DNA from: Alistipes sp.
GTDB taxonomy: Bacteria; Bacteroidota; Bacteroidia; Bacteroidales; Rikenellaceae
Length of the DNA: 64,000 nucleotides
NCBI GenBank assembly: GCA_017623505.1
Contig: JAGAOZ010000021.1
Coordinates: 84,112 to 148,111, forward strand
Direction: 5' to 3'
Shown here piece by piece: positions 23,727 through 33,351 of this stretch; positions within the stretch are counted from its first letter, which is position 1; every line of letters starts with the position of its first letter. A model generated the notes under the pieces. That model made no database searches. It worked only from the letters and a program-made list of their open reading frames with translations, and was not told the origin of the DNA. A program made the translations under genes and the position numbers.

Positions 23727-24884
23727 ATGAACAATACTCTTACGGCGAAGCCGCGGTATGAATTGCTTGACGGATTGCGTGGTGTGGCGGCTTTGGTGGT
23801 TATATGGTATCATATCTTTGAGGGTTTTGCCACATCGCCCTACGACCAAATGCTCAATCACGGCTATTTGGCTGTCGATTTCTTCTTTGTCTTGTCGGGC
23901 TTTGTGGTGAGTTACGCCTACGACGACCGCTGGGGCAAGATGTCGATAGGAGGGTTCTTTAAGCGTCGTCTGATACGTCTGCACCCTATGGTGATAATGG
24001 GTGCGATACTCGGCGTTGTGGCGTTTATCATACAGGGCTGTACCACGTGGAGTGGAGAGCAATCGCCAATGTCGATGGTTATGCTCTCGATGTTGATGGC
24101 AATGTTCCTCATCCCCGCTTTTCCGGGACAGGGTGCTGAGGTGCGTGGCAATGGCGAGATGTTCCCGCTCAATGGTCCGTCGTGGTCGCTATTTTTTGAA
24201 TATATAGGTAATATCCTCTACGCCTTGGCTCTGCGACGTCTCTCAACGAAGGCTCTATGGTTTGTTGTTGTGGCTTTAGGCTGTGGTGTGGTTACGTTCG
24301 TTATGGCGGATGGTTCGGGCTTCGGTCATTTAGGCGTGGGGTGGTCGATGGCGGAGTATAACTTTGTGGGAGGTATGTTGCGTATGGGCTTCGCCTTCTC
24401 GATGGGTTTGCTTCTGCAACGCACGTTTCGACCTCGTCGGGTGCGAGGTGCTTTCTGGCTCTGCTCGGCGGTGCTGGTGGCTGTGCTCGCTATGCCATAC
24501 GCGGGAGATGAGAGCGTGAAGTGGATAAATGGTCTGTACGACTCACTATGCGTTGTGGTGCTCTTCCCGCTGTTGGTGTGTGTGGGTGCTTCGGGCGTGA
24601 CAACCGACAAGGGCTCAACCAAATTGTGTAACTTCTTGGGCGAAATATCCTATCCGCTCTATATCATCCACTACCCCTCGATGTATCTGTTCTATTATCA
24701 CTACGCATCGTGGAGTGCCACACCTCATACGTTCTCCGAGGTATGGTACATCGCATTGGCTGTCGTTGCAGGAAATATCCTCTTGGCGTGGTTGCTGCTG
24801 CGTTTCTACGACAAGCCTCTCAGGGCGTGGCTGACGCAGCGCGTGATTAAAAATTCAAAATTCAAAATTCAAAGTTGCGATTAA
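23727..24884 (+). CDS. Acyltransferase-3 family membrane protein
   Basis: This 385-residue protein belongs to the OafA/NodX-type acyltransferases. The N-terminal family motif RYELLDGLRGVAALVVIWYH is at residues 9-28 and contains the conserved Arg and His. It is followed by DFFFVLSGFVVSYAY and about ten hydrophobic segments. Members acetylate or succinylate sugars or other surface molecules at the inner membrane. The last eleven codons (after QRVI) and the stop codon lie inside repeat DNA: a run of aaattcaaa words and the start of repeat unit B2. The original C-terminus was therefore probably replaced or extended by repeat insertion. Confidence 0.88.
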   Translation: MNNTLTAKPRYELLDGLRGVAALVVIWYHIFEGFATSPYDQMLNHGYLAVDFFFVLSGFVVSYAYDDRWGKMSIGGFFKRRLIRLHPMVIMGAILGVVAFIIQGCTTWSGEQSPMSMVMLSMLMAMFLIPAFPGQGAEVRGNGEMFPLNGPSWSLFFEYIGNILYALALRRLSTKALWFVVVALGCGVVTFVMADGSGFGHLGVGWSMAEYNFVGGMLRMGFAFSMGLLLQRTFRPRRVRGAFWLCSAVLVAVLAMPYAGDESVKWINGLYDSLCVVVLFPLLVCVGASGVTTDKGSTKLCNFLGEISYPLYIIHYPSMYLFYYHYASWSATPHTFSEVWYIALAVVAGNILLAWLLLRFYDKPLRAWLTQRVIKNSKFKIQSCD

Positions 24885-24957
24885 GCCATACGCAGAGGGA
24901 GCTTGCTCACTATGCTATGGCGGAGCAACTAAGGGAAGACCTTCAGGTCTTGCCAAA
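24872..24957. repeat. Family B double-hairpin repeat, copy B2
   Basis: Outer AGTTGC/GCAACT, middle GCCATA/TATGGC, apical GAGC-tt-GCTC, then AAGACCT-tc-AGGTCTT. It supplies the stop codon of the acyltransferase gene. Confidence 0.85.
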
Positions 24958-24969
24958 ATTCAAAATTCA

Positions 24970-25055
24970 AAGTTGCGATTAAGCCATACGCAGAGGGAAC
25001 TTGTTCACTATGCTATGGCAGAGCAACTAAGGGAAGACCTTCAGGTCTTGCCAAA
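24970..25055. repeat. Family B double-hairpin repeat, copy B3
   Basis: Tandem copy of B2, 98 bp downstream. The apical stem is GAAC-tt-GTTC in place of GAGC-tt-GCTC, so one base pair changed in both arms; the rest is almost identical. Confidence 0.85.
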
Positions 25056-25113
25056 ATTCAAAATTAAGGGATAAGGGTTGCTAAACGTGATTAATGCAAA
25101 CAACTTCTAAATA

Positions 25114-25152
25114 GAAGGGGCTGTCGCAACGCACTTGTTGGACAGCCCCTTC
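25114..25152. terminator. Bidirectional terminator at the 3' end of the fumarase gene
   Basis: GAAGGGGCTGTC pairs perfectly with GACAGCCCCTTC, with an inner CAAC/GTTG pairing. Confidence 0.85.
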
Positions 25153-25170
25153 TGTTATTGTGTTGATGTG

Positions 25171-26817
25171 TTATTTATGGCAACCTACACACCACGGTTT
25201 GAGTTGCTGGAAGAAGTCGTTGCCCTTATCATCGACCAAGATGAATGCAGGGAAGTTCTCGACGCGAATCTTCCATACAGCCTCCATACCCAACTCAGGG
25301 AACTCGACACACTCGATAGCCTTGATATTCTCTTGGGCGAGCAGTGCGGCAGGACCACCGATAGAGCCCAAATAGAAGCCGCCGTGTTTGCGACAAGCGT
25401 CGGTAACCTGCTGTGAGCGGTTACCCTTGGCAATCATTACAAGTGAGCCACCCTCTGCCTGGAAAGCATCGACGTATGGGTCCATACGCTGTGCTGTGGT
25501 AGGGCCCATAGAGCCACAAGGCATACCCGCAGGAGTCTTGGCAGGACCGGCATAGTAGACAGGGTGATTCTTGAAGTAGTCGGGCAGTCCCTCGCCGGCA
25601 TCCAAACGGGCCTTCAGCTTGGCGTGGGCTATGTCGCGCGCAACGATGATTGTGCCATTGAGGCTGACGCGTGTGGCTACGGGGTATTTCGCCAACTCGG
25701 AGCATACCTCGCGGATAGGCTTATCAAGGTCTATCTGCACAGCATCTCCCTCGCCTGCCTCGCGCAGCTGCTCAGGGATAAGTTCGTATGGTGCGAAGTC
25801 CATCTTCTCAATCCACAGTCCCTCCTTGTTAATTTTAGCCTTGATGTTGCGGTCTGCCGAGCAACTGACACCCATACCGACAGGGCAAGAGCCACCGTGA
25901 CGTGGCAGACGGATAACACGTACATCATGGCAGATGTATTTACCACCAAACTGAGCGCCCAGACCTATACGGTGAGCCTCCTCGGTTAAGGTCTTCTCAA
26001 GCTCTACGTCGCGGAATGCACGACCTGTCTCGTCGCCAGTGGTTGGGAGCGAGTCGTAGAAGTGTGTCGATGCCAACTTAACGGTCAGCAGGTTGCGCTC
26101 AACGCTCGTACCGCCGATAACAAAGGCGATATGGTAAGGCGGGCAGGCTGCTGTGCCGAGTGAGCGAATCTTCTCGACGCAGAATGGGATGAGTCGTTCG
26201 GGGTTGAGCAGAGCCTTAGTCTCCTGATAGAGGTAGGTCTTATTGGCCGAACCACCGCCTTTGGCTATGAAGAGGAACTTGTACTCCATACCCTCTGTAG
26301 CCTCGATATCAATCTGCGCAGGTAGGTTGCAACGGGTGTTTACCTCGTCATACATCGTCAGTGGTGCATTCTGCGAGTAGCGCAGATTCTCTTGAGTATA
26401 GACCTCATAAACTCCGCGCGATAGTGCCTCCTCATCGCAGAAATCGGTCCAAACGCGCTGTCCCTTCTCGCCGTGGATGATAGCCGTACCGGTATCCTGG
26501 CAGATAGGTAGCAGTCCCTTACTTGCTACCTCGGCATTGCGGAGCATAGCGAGTGCAACATATTTATCGTTATCCGAGGCTTCGGGGTCGTGAAGAATCT
26601 TAGCCACCTGCTCGTTGTGCGCGCGACGCATGTGAAACGAGACGTCGTAGAAGGCCTGACGTGTAAGTGTTGTAAGCGCTTCGGGGCTTACTATAAGCAT
26701 CTGCTTACCATTAAATTCACCTACCGATACACCTTCGCTGGTCAGGTGGTAGTATTCGGTGGTATCCTCGCCCGTCTGGAACATTGGGGCGTACTTAAAT
26801 TCAGGAATCTGTGCCAT
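25171..26817 (-). CDS. fum: Class I (iron-sulfur) fumarate hydratase
   Basis: This 548-residue enzyme has both domains of single-chain class I fumarases. Candidate 4Fe-4S ligands are in [10 protein letters not shown] near residue 105, GTAACPP near 224 and [10 protein letters not shown] near 310. The C-terminal half has [13 protein letters not shown]. It interconverts fumarate and malate and is oxygen-sensitive, as expected of an anaerobe. Some class I fumarases also hydrate mesaconate, the next intermediate after methylaspartate ammonia-lyase, whose operon lies 2 kb away; whether this one does cannot be read from sequence. The start at 26817 is chosen because a -7 box at 26862-26855 overlaps any longer frame. 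Confidence 0.92.
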   Translation of the reverse strand: MAQIPEFKYAPMFQTGEDTTEYYHLTSEGVSVGEFNGKQMLIVSPEALTTLTRQAFYDVSFHMRRAHNEQVAKILHDPEASDNDKYVALAMLRNAEVASKGLLPICQDTGTAIIHGEKGQRVWTDFCDEEALSRGVYEVYTQENLRYSQNAPLTMYDEVNTRCNLPAQIDIEATEGMEYKFLFIAKGGGSANKTYLYQETKALLNPERLIPFCVEKIRSLGTAACPPYHIAFVIGGTSVERNLLTVKLASTHFYDSLPTTGDETGRAFRDVELEKTLTEEAHRIGLGAQFGGKYICHDVRVIRLPRHGGSCPVGMGVSCSADRNIKAKINKEGLWIEKMDFAPYELIPEQLREAGEGDAVQIDLDKPIREVCSELAKYPVATRVSLNGTIIVARDIAHAKLKARLDAGEGLPDYFKNHPVYYAGPAKTPAGMPCGSMGPTTAQRMDPYVDAFQAEGGSLVMIAKGNRSQQVTDACRKHGGFYLGSIGGPAALLAQENIKAIECVEFPELGMEAVWKIRVENFPAFILVDDKGNDFFQQLKPWCVGCHK

Positions 26818-26854
26818 AGTATCTTTTTTAATAAATTTTAAACAGCATCTAATG

Positions 26855-26862
26855 CAAATATA
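26855..26862 (-). promoter_or_regulatory. -7 element of the fumarase gene
   Basis: TATATTTG on the minus strand, 38 bp before the chosen start codon. Confidence 0.6.
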
Positions 26863-26901
26863 CAATGTTTTTTATTACCTTGCACTCAATAAACTAAATA
26901 A

Positions 26902-28542
26902 ATGGTAGTTATGCGTCGAATATTAGCGGTTTTGATGGCTTTCTTAATCTGTGCGCTTTATGTTGGTGGAGCATGCACGGGAAAGTCGGCTTTTGGTGGG
27001 GAGGAGTTACAACCCGAACAGAAACCGGGTGGTGGTAGTGGCGGGCAAGACAACCCTTCGGAGGAGCTGCCTGAGGCCAAAGATGGAGAGTTTGTCATAC
27101 TTTTTACCAACGATTTTCACAGCCAGATAGAGCCGTTGGGAAAGGATGAGACGTATAATGCTGACCGTGGTGGCATAAAGCGTATCAAGGCGTTGGTGGA
27201 TAGCGTGCGTATGGCAGAGCCGGCGGTGTTGCTGGCCGATGCGGGCGACTTTGTGCAGGGAACATACTACTTCAGCCTGATGAATGGCGTGGTAGAGATG
27301 TTGATAATGAATGAGTTGGGGTATGATATTCGTACGATAGGTAACCACGAATTCGACAAGAAGATGTCGGGCTTGCAGGATATGCTCTCGTGGTGTGAGG
27401 TGCCTGTGGTGGCGACAAACTACGACTTTACCACAACGAAGCTCGCTAAACGTGTGGAGCGTTCGATGATTCTCGATGCGGGAGAGGTGAAGGTCGGTTT
27501 TGTGGGCTTGAATGTGCGACTGGAGTCGTTGGTGGACCCTATGGCGTGTGAAGGCGTAGGGTGGCAGAATGCTATCAACGTGGCAGATGCCGAGGCGGAG
27601 CGTCTGCGTCAGCAAGGGGCAGATATTGTCATCGCTCTCTCGCACTTGGGTTATCAGAAAGATAGCGATGCATACTATTACGACAGAGGAATAGCGATGC
27701 GTACACGCCATATAGATATGATTATCGGCGGTCATACCCACACGTTCCTAAATTCGGCAGACTACGTGACCAATCTCGATGGCGATAAGGTGCCTATCGT
27801 GCAGACGGGAAGCAAGGGTATCTGCTTGGGATATGCCAAAATCAAGCTTGACGAGCAGGGTAAGCCGTCGTTTACATATAAACTGTTGCCCGTAAAGAAC
27901 TATCTTGACAAGAAGGTGGACCCGGAGTTTTCGGCTGTGATAGATGCCTATACGGCGGATGTGGAGCAGGAGATGAGCAGAGTGCTGGGTTATTGCCCTC
28001 AGGCGATACGCAAGGGGCTGCCGGAGAGTCCGCTGGGCAACATCTCGGCAGATGGCTTGGTGTGGCTGGCAAAGGAGCTTTTCGATGTGGAGGCAGATGT
28101 GGCTATATATAACAGCGGAGGCTTAAGAGCCGAGATTTCGAAGGGAGATTTGACTGTGGGAGATGTCTATGCGGTCTATCCGTTTGATAATAAATTGTCT
28201 GTTTTGACACTCAAGGGTAGCGACCTTTTGAAGTTCTTTGACGGAGTTGCATCGGCGGGAGGTGTGCCGATAAATAAGGGTGTGAGGTTGGTTATCAGTG
28301 GCGGAAAAGTGAAGTCGGTGACGGTCGGCGGTAAGGCTGTTGATAAGGACAAAACCTATACCGTAGCGACGATAGACTACGTCGTGAACACGAAAGACTA
28401 CGGCTTGGATAACGCCACATCGCGTCGCGACCATAGCGAGATGATACGTGATTGTATGGTCGAATATTTCGAGTATCTGGCTGCGCAAAACAGCAGAGGA
28501 GAGATTACGGCTGCGACGGATGGACGTATAATAATTGAGTAA
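26902..28542 (+). CDS. 5'-nucleotidase / UshA-like bifunctional metallophosphatase
   Basis: This 546-residue exported enzyme has a hydrophobic leader (RRILAVLMAFLICALYVGG) followed by a Cys that might be lipidated, although the lipobox is weak, and a Gly/Pro/Glu-rich linker. The metallophosphoesterase domain has TNDFHSQ (DxH), DAGDFVQGT, GNHEFD and GGHTHT. The C-terminal nucleotidase domain has NSGGLRAEISKGDLTVGDVY. It should hydrolyse nucleotides or related phosphate esters outside the cytoplasm. A second ATG at 26911 is an equally good start. A terminator follows. Confidence 0.9.
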   Translation: MVVMRRILAVLMAFLICALYVGGACTGKSAFGGEELQPEQKPGGGSGGQDNPSEELPEAKDGEFVILFTNDFHSQIEPLGKDETYNADRGGIKRIKALVDSVRMAEPAVLLADAGDFVQGTYYFSLMNGVVEMLIMNELGYDIRTIGNHEFDKKMSGLQDMLSWCEVPVVATNYDFTTTKLAKRVERSMILDAGEVKVGFVGLNVRLESLVDPMACEGVGWQNAINVADAEAERLRQQGADIVIALSHLGYQKDSDAYYYDRGIAMRTRHIDMIIGGHTHTFLNSADYVTNLDGDKVPIVQTGSKGICLGYAKIKLDEQGKPSFTYKLLPVKNYLDKKVDPEFSAVIDAYTADVEQEMSRVLGYCPQAIRKGLPESPLGNISADGLVWLAKELFDVEADVAIYNSGGLRAEISKGDLTVGDVYAVYPFDNKLSVLTLKGSDLLKFFDGVASAGGVPINKGVRLVISGGKVKSVTVGGKAVDKDKTYTVATIDYVVNTKDYGLDNATSRRDHSEMIRDCMVEYFEYLAAQNSRGEITAATDGRIIIE

Positions 28543-28567
28543 AATGATTGTAATCAGCAGGGCTGAT

Positions 28568-28605
28568 AAAAAGCATCGGGAGAGAGTCTATCTTCCGATG
28601 TTTTT
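28568..28605 (+). terminator. Terminator after the 5'-nucleotidase gene
   Basis: AAAAAGCATCGG (28568-28579) pairs with CCGATGTTTTT (28595-28605), followed by more T residues. Confidence 0.8.
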
Positions 28606-28702
28606 CTTTTTTAGGGGAGCAGATTGCATCCAAAATAAAAAAATCTTTATCCGAAATGTAAAAAGAGTGGGGCGAAATGATACAACTTTGAAAAATAAAG
28701 CG

Positions 28703-28710
28703 TAGCTTTG
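28703..28710 (+). promoter_or_regulatory. -7 element of the methylaspartate operon
   Basis: TAGCTTTG lies 26 bp before the glmS start. No well-spaced -33 element and no cobalamin riboswitch sequence are visible in the 190-bp upstream region. Confidence 0.55.
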
Positions 28711-28736
28711 TGTTACGTTATCACATAATTTCGAAT

Positions 28737-29150
28737 ATGGAAAAAACAACAGTTGTAATTGGAGTTATCGGCGCAGATGCACACGCTGTCGGTAACAAAA
28801 TTATCGATTTGACACTGCGCAACAGCGGTTTTGATGTGGTGAACCTCGGTGTGATGGTCTCACAGGAGGAGTTTATCGAGGCGGCAATAGAGACCTCGGC
28901 TAAGGCTATTTTGGTATCATCGCTCTATGGTCATGGCGAGATAGACTGTATGGGTCTGCGCGAGAAGTGCGAGGAGGCCGGCTTGAAGGATATGCCTCTG
29001 TTTGTGGGCGGTAACCTGGTTGTAGGTAAGCAGAATTTTGAGGATGTGAAGGAGCGTTTCTTGGCGATGGGCTTTGACTTCGTATATCCGCCAAGCACAC
29101 CAATTGAGGATACTATCGTAGATTTGAAGAAACGTCTGGGTATCGAGTAA
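28737..29150 (+). CDS. glmS: Methylaspartate (glutamate) mutase, small B12-binding subunit
   Basis: This 137-residue protein is the cobalamin-binding component of glutamate mutase, which rearranges L-glutamate to (2S,3S)-3-methylaspartate. The DxHxxG signature is D14-A-H16-A-V-G19, where His16 is the lower cobalt ligand. The other family segments are [10 protein letters not shown] near residue 60 and VGGNLVVGK near 88. The start at 28737 is supported by the -7 box at 28703-28710, which overlaps the longer frame. It opens an operon with glmL, glmE and mal. The symbol here does not mean glucosamine-6-phosphate synthase. Confidence 0.95.
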   Translation: MEKTTVVIGVIGADAHAVGNKIIDLTLRNSGFDVVNLGVMVSQEEFIEAAIETSAKAILVSSLYGHGEIDCMGLREKCEEAGLKDMPLFVGGNLVVGKQNFEDVKERFLAMGFDFVYPPSTPIEDTIVDLKKRLGIE

Positions 29151-29164
29151 AAAGAGTGTCGGCT

Positions 29165-30550
29165 ATGAAGTTTTTGACCGTAGATGTAGGCAGCACCTAT
29201 ACCAAACTGACGGCTATCGACGCTCAAAAGTGCGCTATTCTGGGAACGGCTCAGGCATTTACAACCATCGAGAGCGATGTGATGCAGGGCTACGAGAAGG
29301 CTTTGGCGGAGTTGCGCGCTCAAGAGGGCTGTCGTGACTTTTGTTGGGACGAGATGTTGGTATGCTCGTCGGCAGCAGGCGGTTTGAAGATGGTGGCGTT
29401 GGGTTTGGTGCCCGACCTGACGGCCAAGGCGGCCCGTACGGCGGCATCGAATGCCGGAGCAAAGGTTGTCAAGACCTATGCCTATGAAATATCGGGCGGC
29501 GAACAGGAGGAGATAGCCCAAATTAAGCCCGACTTGGTGTTGCTGTGTGGCGGAACGGATGGCGGTAATCGAGAGGTTATTACGGCCAATGCCCGTCGCT
29601 TGGCAAGCATCGAGGGGGAGTTTACAACTATCGTTGCGGGAAATAAAAGTGCGGCAGATGAGATAAGCGAGATTTTTACTCAGGCGGGCAAGAGCTTTGT
29701 CATTACCGAGAATGTGATGCCTCAGTTCAACCAACTCAATATCGAGCCGGCGCGTGACGCAATACGCCAACTATTCATAGCACGAATCATCGAAGCAAAG
29801 GGGTTGAATCGTCTTCAGGCGATGGCCTCACGCAAGATAATCCCGACGCCACTTGCTGTGTTGCAGGCCTGTGAGCTGCTGAGTCGTGGTACGCAGACCA
29901 AGGCAGGACGAGGCGACTTGCTGGCCGTAGATGTGGGTGGTGCAACCACCGATGTATACTCTATGGCGGCAGGAACACCGACGGTGGAGAATACGATGCT
30001 CAAGGGTCTTCCAGAGCCATGGGCGAAGAGAACCGTAGAGGGCGATTTGGGTATGCGATACAGCCTTTTGCACGTCTTTGAGCAGCTGCCTCCGGTAACA
30101 CCTTCAGAGCAGGAGCAGAGAGCGAAGGTGGAGCAGTGGGTTAGGCTATGTACGGAGCAACCCGATACGCTGGCTCAGCCCGATACGGAGCAGGAGCAGA
30201 TAGAGGAGTGGCTGGGACAGCAAGCGGTGGCAATGGCGGTTGAGCGTCACGCAGGACGCATAGCCGATGTCTATACACCTTTGGGACTGATGCACACCTT
30301 GGAGGGTAAGGATTTGATGGATTTGAAAGCGGTGGTGGGTATCGGCGGCGTGATACGCAACTCGCGTCATCCGAGCCGAATTTTGCGTGGTGCGCTCTAC
30401 GATGTGATGCATCCCGAATCGACCAAGCCTCGCAATCCAAAGTTTTATCTGGATAAGGAGTATATCTTTGCGGCGATGGGACTTTTGAGGGATGTCGATG
30501 CCGAGCTTGCCTTTGAGTTGCTCAATAAACATACTGTCGAGGTGGAGTAG
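29165..30550 (+). CDS. glmL: Glutamate mutase accessory protein GlmL (MutL)
   Basis: This 461-residue protein has the actin/Hsp70-type ATPase fold of GlmL. Phosphate-binding motifs are VDVGSTYTKLTA at the N-terminus and AVDVGGATTDVYSM near residue 260. GlmL is encoded between the two mutase subunits in known operons and probably reactivates the mutase by exchanging damaged cobalamin. The name MutL is also used, but it is unrelated to the DNA-repair MutL. It begins 14 bp after glmS; a GTG start three codons earlier is possible. Confidence 0.93.
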   Translation: MKFLTVDVGSTYTKLTAIDAQKCAILGTAQAFTTIESDVMQGYEKALAELRAQEGCRDFCWDEMLVCSSAAGGLKMVALGLVPDLTAKAARTAASNAGAKVVKTYAYEISGGEQEEIAQIKPDLVLLCGGTDGGNREVITANARRLASIEGEFTTIVAGNKSAADEISEIFTQAGKSFVITENVMPQFNQLNIEPARDAIRQLFIARIIEAKGLNRLQAMASRKIIPTPLAVLQACELLSRGTQTKAGRGDLLAVDVGGATTDVYSMAAGTPTVENTMLKGLPEPWAKRTVEGDLGMRYSLLHVFEQLPPVTPSEQEQRAKVEQWVRLCTEQPDTLAQPDTEQEQIEEWLGQQAVAMAVERHAGRIADVYTPLGLMHTLEGKDLMDLKAVVGIGGVIRNSRHPSRILRGALYDVMHPESTKPRNPKFYLDKEYIFAAMGLLRDVDAELAFELLNKHTVEVE

Positions 30551-30598
30551 CCCCGACAAGAGTCATAAATAGTGGAATAATATCAATTTAAACAGAAT

Positions 30599-32062
30599 AT
30601 GGACCGAGAACTTAAGAATCAAAGAATCCCTGATGACGTGTTCATGAAGGAACGCGCAGAGGTGCTTCAACAGTGGCCTACCGGTAAGGATATTGACTTC
30701 CAGGAGGCTGTCGATTATCAACTTGCTATCGACAGGAGTAAACGTTTCGGCGAGAAGCTGGCTAAGGCCGAAAAGGAGGGTGTGACACTTGTTCAGCCCC
30801 GTGCCGGTGTGGCTCTCTACCAAGAGCAGATTGAGCTTTTGCAGTATCTGGAGAATGAGGGCAAAGCAGATTTGTTGCCTACAACAATCGACAGCTACAC
30901 GCGTCTGAATCGTTACAACGAGTGCCAGGTAGGTATCGAGAAGAGTCAGGCGTCGGGTCGCTCGATGCTTAACGGCTTCCCTGCGGTAAACTATGGTGCG
31001 AAGGTGTGCCGTATGGTCACCTCGTCGTTGAAGAATCCCGTTCAGGTGCGTCACGGTACGCCTGATGCTCGTCTTTTGACGGAGATTGCTATCGCAGGTG
31101 GTTTCACATCGTTTGAGGGTGGCGGTATTTCGTATAACATCCCTTATTCGAAGAATCACACCATCGAGCAGACTATCAAGCATTGGCAGTACACCGACCG
31201 TCTGGTAGGTATGTACGAGGAGGCGGGTGTGAGCATCAACCGTGAGCCTTTTGGTCCGCTGACAGGTACTCTTATCCCACCTTGTATCTCTAACTCGGTA
31301 GCCGTTATCGAGACGTTGCTGGCGGCAGAGCAGGGTGTGAAGGATGTAACGGTAGGTTATGGCCAGTGCGGTAACTTGATTCAGGATGTGGCGGCTATGC
31401 GTTCGTTGGCGAAGCTGACTCGCGAGTATCTACATAAGTACGGCTACGACGATGTACGTGTGACAACAGTATTCCACCAGTGGATGGGTGGTTTCCCACA
31501 GGATGAGTCGAAGGCCTTTGGTGTTATCTCTTGGGGCTCGGCAGCAGCAGCGTTGTCAAAGGCTACGAAAGTTATCGTGAAGACTCCTCACGAGGCTTAT
31601 GGTGTGCCTACAAAGGAGGCTAACGCGTGCGGTCTGCGTGCTACAAAGCAGGTTATCTCGATGTTGCGTGACCAGGATTTGCGCGAGATACCTTTGGTGG
31701 TGATGGAGAGCCAGATTATCGAGTCGGAGGTACGTTGTATCTTGGATAGAGTAGAGGTTTTGGGTAAGGGTGACTTGGCTAAGGGTACTGTGGCTGCTTT
31801 CGAGGCAGGAGTGCTTGACGTGCCATTTGCTCCAAACCGATACAATGCAGGTAAGGTGTTGCCAGCGCGTGACGATGACGGTGCGATACGTATCTTGGAG
31901 ATGGGTAACCTGCCATTTACGCAGGAGCTTATCGACTTCCACCGCGAGAAGTTCGAGGAGCGTGCGCGTCGGGAGAAGCGACAGGTGTCGTTGCAGATGG
32001 TTATCGACGACGTGAGTGCTATCGAGAAGGGCGTGTTGGTTGGCCGTCCTAAAAACAACTAA
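30599..32062 (+). CDS. glmE: Methylaspartate (glutamate) mutase, large catalytic subunit
   Basis: This 487-residue TIM-barrel subunit binds glutamate and, with GlmS and adenosylcobalamin, catalyses the radical carbon-skeleton rearrangement. Recognisable segments include [40 protein letters not shown] and the [11 protein letters not shown] block that contacts substrate. The length is typical. It lies 48 bp after glmL and 33 bp before mal. The gene uses GAG and GGT codons heavily, suggesting strong expression. Confidence 0.96.
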   Translation: MDRELKNQRIPDDVFMKERAEVLQQWPTGKDIDFQEAVDYQLAIDRSKRFGEKLAKAEKEGVTLVQPRAGVALYQEQIELLQYLENEGKADLLPTTIDSYTRLNRYNECQVGIEKSQASGRSMLNGFPAVNYGAKVCRMVTSSLKNPVQVRHGTPDARLLTEIAIAGGFTSFEGGGISYNIPYSKNHTIEQTIKHWQYTDRLVGMYEEAGVSINREPFGPLTGTLIPPCISNSVAVIETLLAAEQGVKDVTVGYGQCGNLIQDVAAMRSLAKLTREYLHKYGYDDVRVTTVFHQWMGGFPQDESKAFGVISWGSAAAALSKATKVIVKTPHEAYGVPTKEANACGLRATKQVISMLRDQDLREIPLVVMESQIIESEVRCILDRVEVLGKGDLAKGTVAAFEAGVLDVPFAPNRYNAGKVLPARDDDGAIRILEMGNLPFTQELIDFHREKFEERARREKRQVSLQMVIDDVSAIEKGVLVGRPKNN

Positions 32063-32095
32063 TTAAGGTGTTGAATAAGTAACTATTATAGAGCA

Positions 32096-33334
32096 ATGAA
32101 GATTAAAAAAGTAGTTTGTTCTGCCGGTAAGACAGGATTTTTCTTCGACGACCAGAAGGCTATTAAGGCGGGTGCGAAGAATGATGGTAATTTCTATGTA
32201 GGTGAGCCTATGACCGAGGGCTTCACATCGGTACGTCAGATGGGTGAGTCTATCTCGGTGATGTTCGTTTTGGAGGATGGTCAGGTGGCTTTTGGTGACT
32301 GTGCTGCGGTGCAGTATTCGGGTGCCGGAGGTCGTGACCCTCTGTTCTTGGCAGAGAATTTTATCCCTGTAATCCAGAAGGAGATTGCTCCGCTGTATGA
32401 GGGCCGCGAGATTAGCTCATTCCGCGAGATGGCGGATGTGGTTGATAAGATGGTCTCTCCTTCGACAGGTAAGGTTTACCACACTGCTATCCGCTACGGT
32501 GTGACACAGGCTTGTCTGGACGCTGTGGCTAAGAGCAAGCATTGCCTTATGGCTGAGGTTATCGCCGAGGAGTATGGCACAGAGGTTAGCGCAGAGATGA
32601 TTCCTATCTTCACTCAGTCGGGTGATGACCGCTATATGAACGCCGATAAGATGATTATGAAGGGTGCGGCGGTGTTGCCACACGCCCTGTTCAACCACGT
32701 CGAGGAGAAGGTGGGCTTGAAGGGCGAGAAGATAGAGGCTTATGTAGAGTGGTTGCGTAACCGCGTTTTGGAGAAGAAGCCTTTTGCAGATTACAACCCT
32801 ATATTCCACATCGACGTATATGGTACTTTGGGTTTGGTATTCAACAATGACTTCGAGGCTATTGCCGACTATATCGCCGGTCTGGAGAAGATTGCAGCTC
32901 CATTCCACCTCCGCGTAGAGGGTCCTGTGGATATGGGCGAGAAGCAGGCACAGATTGAGGCTTTGGCGGCTATCCGTCGTGCTTTGGAGGCTCGTGGTGC
33001 GAAGGCTGAGATTGTTGCTGACGAGTGGTGTAACACATTTGAGGATGTGGTGGACTTCACTAAGGCGAAGGCGGGTCACATGGCACAGATTAAGACTCCG
33101 GACTTGGGCGGTATCAACAACTCTATCGAGGCGGTGCTCTACTGCCGTGAGAATGGTATGGGCGCTTACCTGGGTGGTACTTGTAATGAGACAAACCGCT
33201 CGGCAGAGGTGTGCGCTCACGTAGCTATGGCTACACATCCTAAGCAGTATCTGGCGAAGCCAGGTATGGGTGTCGATGAGGGTTATATGATTGTCTTTAA
33301 CGAGATGTCACGTATCCTCGCATTGCGTAAATAA
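32096..33334 (+). CDS. mal: Methylaspartate ammonia-lyase
   Basis: This 412-residue enolase-superfamily enzyme removes ammonia from 3-methylaspartate to give mesaconate. The catalytic residues by family analogy are His in LPHALFNHVEEKVG (about residue 200) and Lys in HMAQIKTPDLGGINN (about residue 337). Metal ligands Asp, Glu and Asp fit the FHIDVYG, RVEGPVDMG and VADEWCNT segments. It is the second step of the pathway started by GlmES. AtuA-like and DUF4387 genes follow at 17-bp spacing. Confidence 0.95.
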   Translation: MKIKKVVCSAGKTGFFFDDQKAIKAGAKNDGNFYVGEPMTEGFTSVRQMGESISVMFVLEDGQVAFGDCAAVQYSGAGGRDPLFLAENFIPVIQKEIAPLYEGREISSFREMADVVDKMVSPSTGKVYHTAIRYGVTQACLDAVAKSKHCLMAEVIAEEYGTEVSAEMIPIFTQSGDDRYMNADKMIMKGAAVLPHALFNHVEEKVGLKGEKIEAYVEWLRNRVLEKKPFADYNPIFHIDVYGTLGLVFNNDFEAIADYIAGLEKIAAPFHLRVEGPVDMGEKQAQIEALAAIRRALEARGAKAEIVADEWCNTFEDVVDFTKAKAGHMAQIKTPDLGGINNSIEAVLYCRENGMGAYLGGTCNETNRSAEVCAHVAMATHPKQYLAKPGMGVDEGYMIVFNEMSRILALRK

Positions 33335-33351
33335 TTGAAACATACAATATT

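Noticed and set aside
28543-28736. Cobalamin riboswitch upstream of the B12-dependent mutase operon
   Set aside because: I looked for the B12-box and conserved core and saw neither; the leader after the -7 box would be under 30 nt.
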